Positions 6,239 through 6,999 of a stretch of DNA of 6,999 bases are shown one piece after another. This stretch comes from PVC group bacterium (lineage in GTDB: Bacteria; Verrucomicrobiota; Kiritimatiellia; CAIKKV01; PXCX01). Each line of letters opens with the position of its first letter. Positions within the stretch are counted from its first letter, which is position 1. The translations under genes and the position numbers were made by a program. The notes beneath the pieces are model-generated. The model was given only the letters and a program-made list of their open reading frames with translations, searched no databases and was not told the origin of the DNA. The stretch covers positions 1 to 6,999 of the forward strand of contig PXCX01000214.1 of the NCBI GenBank assembly GCA_003565195.1, written 5' to 3'.

Positions 6239-6268
6239 TTGACAATTTGCCGTCATTTCAGGTAAACT
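6239..6268 (+). promoter_or_regulatory. Sigma70-type promoter for moxR
   Basis: A perfect -35 TTGACA at 6239-6244 is followed by an 18-bp spacer and TAAACT at 6263-6268 (4 of 6 -10 consensus bases). Transcription would begin near 6275, leaving a leader of about 38 nt. The leader starts at a small dyad, TCGTT-TTT-AACGA (6271-6283). The promoter supports moxR being a separate transcription unit from the division operon. Confidence 0.55.
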
Positions 6269-6301
6269 AGTCGTTTTTTAACGAGTCGTCCACAGGTTGA
6301 C

Positions 6302-6306
6302 GGGAG
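6302..6306 (+). promoter_or_regulatory. Ribosome binding site of moxR
   Basis: GGGAG at 6302-6306 ends 6 nt before the ATG at 6313. This favours that start over the second in-frame ATG at residue 10. Confidence 0.6.
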
Positions 6307-6312
6307 TATTGC

Positions 6313-6999
6313 ATGCAGGATCATAATGCACAGGCCATCATGGCCGAAATATCAGCGGCGCGCAAACAAATCGTAAATGCGTTGCGCAAGGTAATCGTCG
6401 GCCAGGAAGACGCTGTCGAGCAGATTCTGATCACGTTGTTCGCCGGGGGACACGTCTTGTTGATCGGGGTTCCCGGCCTGGGCAAGACCCTCTTGGTTAA
6501 GAGTATCTCCCGGATTTTCTCGCTGGACTTCAAGCGCATTCAGTTCACGCCCGATCTGATGCCGGCGGATGTTTTCGGGACCGAGGTGGCCGACGAGGAT
6601 CCGGCCACCGGGCGGCGGACTTTCCGGTTCATTCGCGGGCCGATTTTCGCCAATATATTGCTGGCCGACGAGATTAACCGCACACCGCCGAAAACCCAGG
6701 CGGCGTTACTGGAAGCGATGGAGGAAAGACACGTTACCATCAGCGGTTCGACGCATGCCCTGGATTTACCCTTTTTCGTGCTTGCGACCCAGAATCCGAT
6801 CGAGCTCGAGGGTACCTACGCCCTGCCGGAGGCGCAGTTGGACCGGTTCCTGCTCAATGTCGAACTCGATTATTTGCCACCGGCGGACGAGGCACGAATG
6901 GTTACGGCCACGACTGCGCCGGCCGTGGCCGACCTTGAGCCGGTACTGGCCGGTCCGCGGGTCCTCGAATGGCAGCGCTGGGTGCGCGAGGTACCGGCG
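6313..6999 (+). CDS. MoxR-family AAA+ ATPase, 3' end beyond window
   Basis: The first 229 residues are present and the frame is open at the right edge; family members are usually around 310-340 residues, so roughly two thirds is visible. The sequence opens with a helical segment and IVGQEDAVEQILI (28-40). Walker A is GVPGLGKT (52-59, K58), and the FTPDLMPADVFGTE stretch (78-91) is typical of MoxR. Walker B is LLADEINR (116-123, D119/E120), with sensor 1 ATQNP (158-162, N161), then EGTYALPEAQLDRF (166-179) with R178 as probable arginine finger. MoxR ATPases act as chaperone-like hexamers, commonly encoded beside DUF58 and von Willebrand factor A proteins, and help mature or activate enzymes or envelope functions. 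Those partners would be expected to the right of the window but cannot be seen. It has its own promoter and a good ribosome site. Confidence 0.95.
   Translation, partial: MQDHNAQAIMAEISAARKQIVNALRKVIVGQEDAVEQILITLFAGGHVLLIGVPGLGKTLLVKSISRIFSLDFKRIQFTPDLMPADVFGTEVADEDPATGRRTFRFIRGPIFANILLADEINRTPPKTQAALLEAMEERHVTISGSTHALDLPFFVLATQNPIELEGTYALPEAQLDRFLLNVELDYLPPADEARMVTATTAPAVADLEPVLAGPRVLEWQRWVREVPA

Noticed and set aside
1..6999. Mobile elements, CRISPR arrays, tRNA or rRNA genes
   Set aside because: No transposase, integrase, terminal inverted repeats, repeat-spacer pattern, or tRNA or rRNA-like sequence was seen on either strand.

Overview
The window reads as a bacterial chromosome segment of moderate to fairly high GC content, with genes packed tightly. 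Gene content fits a Gram-negative-type bacterium, possibly of the Planctomycetes-Verrucomicrobia-Chlamydiae group or a neighbouring deep lineage such as Lentisphaerota or Kiritimatiellota. The hints are a DUF2723 membrane protein, an ftsQ-ftsA-ftsZ cluster cut away from the mur/ddl genes, and a sequence-divergent FtsZ. This placement is an inference and is weak; no rRNA, tRNA or other marker is present.

Layout. Positions 1-1842 (minus strand) hold the first 614 codons of a large multi-pass membrane protein of the DUF2723 family (GT-C-like), which runs off the left edge. Positions 1843-2176 are a divergent regulatory region. It has a good sigma70-type promoter for the minus-strand gene, one or two candidate promoters for the plus-strand operon, and two different tandem direct repeats that both have a 14-bp period. 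Positions 2177-6092 are a tight plus-strand operon: ftsQ (GTG start), ftsA (10-bp gap), a divergent ftsZ (17-nt overlap with ftsA) and a GtrA-family membrane protein (ATGA overlap with ftsZ). Positions 6093-6312 are a second intergenic region with several short inverted repeats and a good promoter. From 6313 a MoxR-family AAA+ ATPase begins and runs off the right edge.

How it fits together. FtsQ (periplasmic POTRA protein), FtsA (actin-like membrane tether) and FtsZ (tubulin-like ring GTPase) form the core of the divisome. The FtsZ keeps the GTP-binding signature, the guanine-contact residues and a textbook C-terminal FtsA-binding tail (DIPTFVRRK). By-eye alignment shows that it has lost two of the three polar T7-loop residues that complete the GTPase site in the neighbouring subunit. 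The FtsA next door also has substitutions in its phosphate-1 loop (GLEIATTK instead of GLDIGTTK). The pair therefore looks like a co-diverged but still physically linked FtsA/FtsZ system, which is the most interesting content here. The GtrA protein (a family linked to polyprenyl-phosphate-sugar translocation) is coupled to ftsZ, and the DUF2723 protein (a GT-C-type family expected to use such lipid-linked sugars) is transcribed divergently. This suggests, but does not prove, a link between division and envelope or protein glycosylation.
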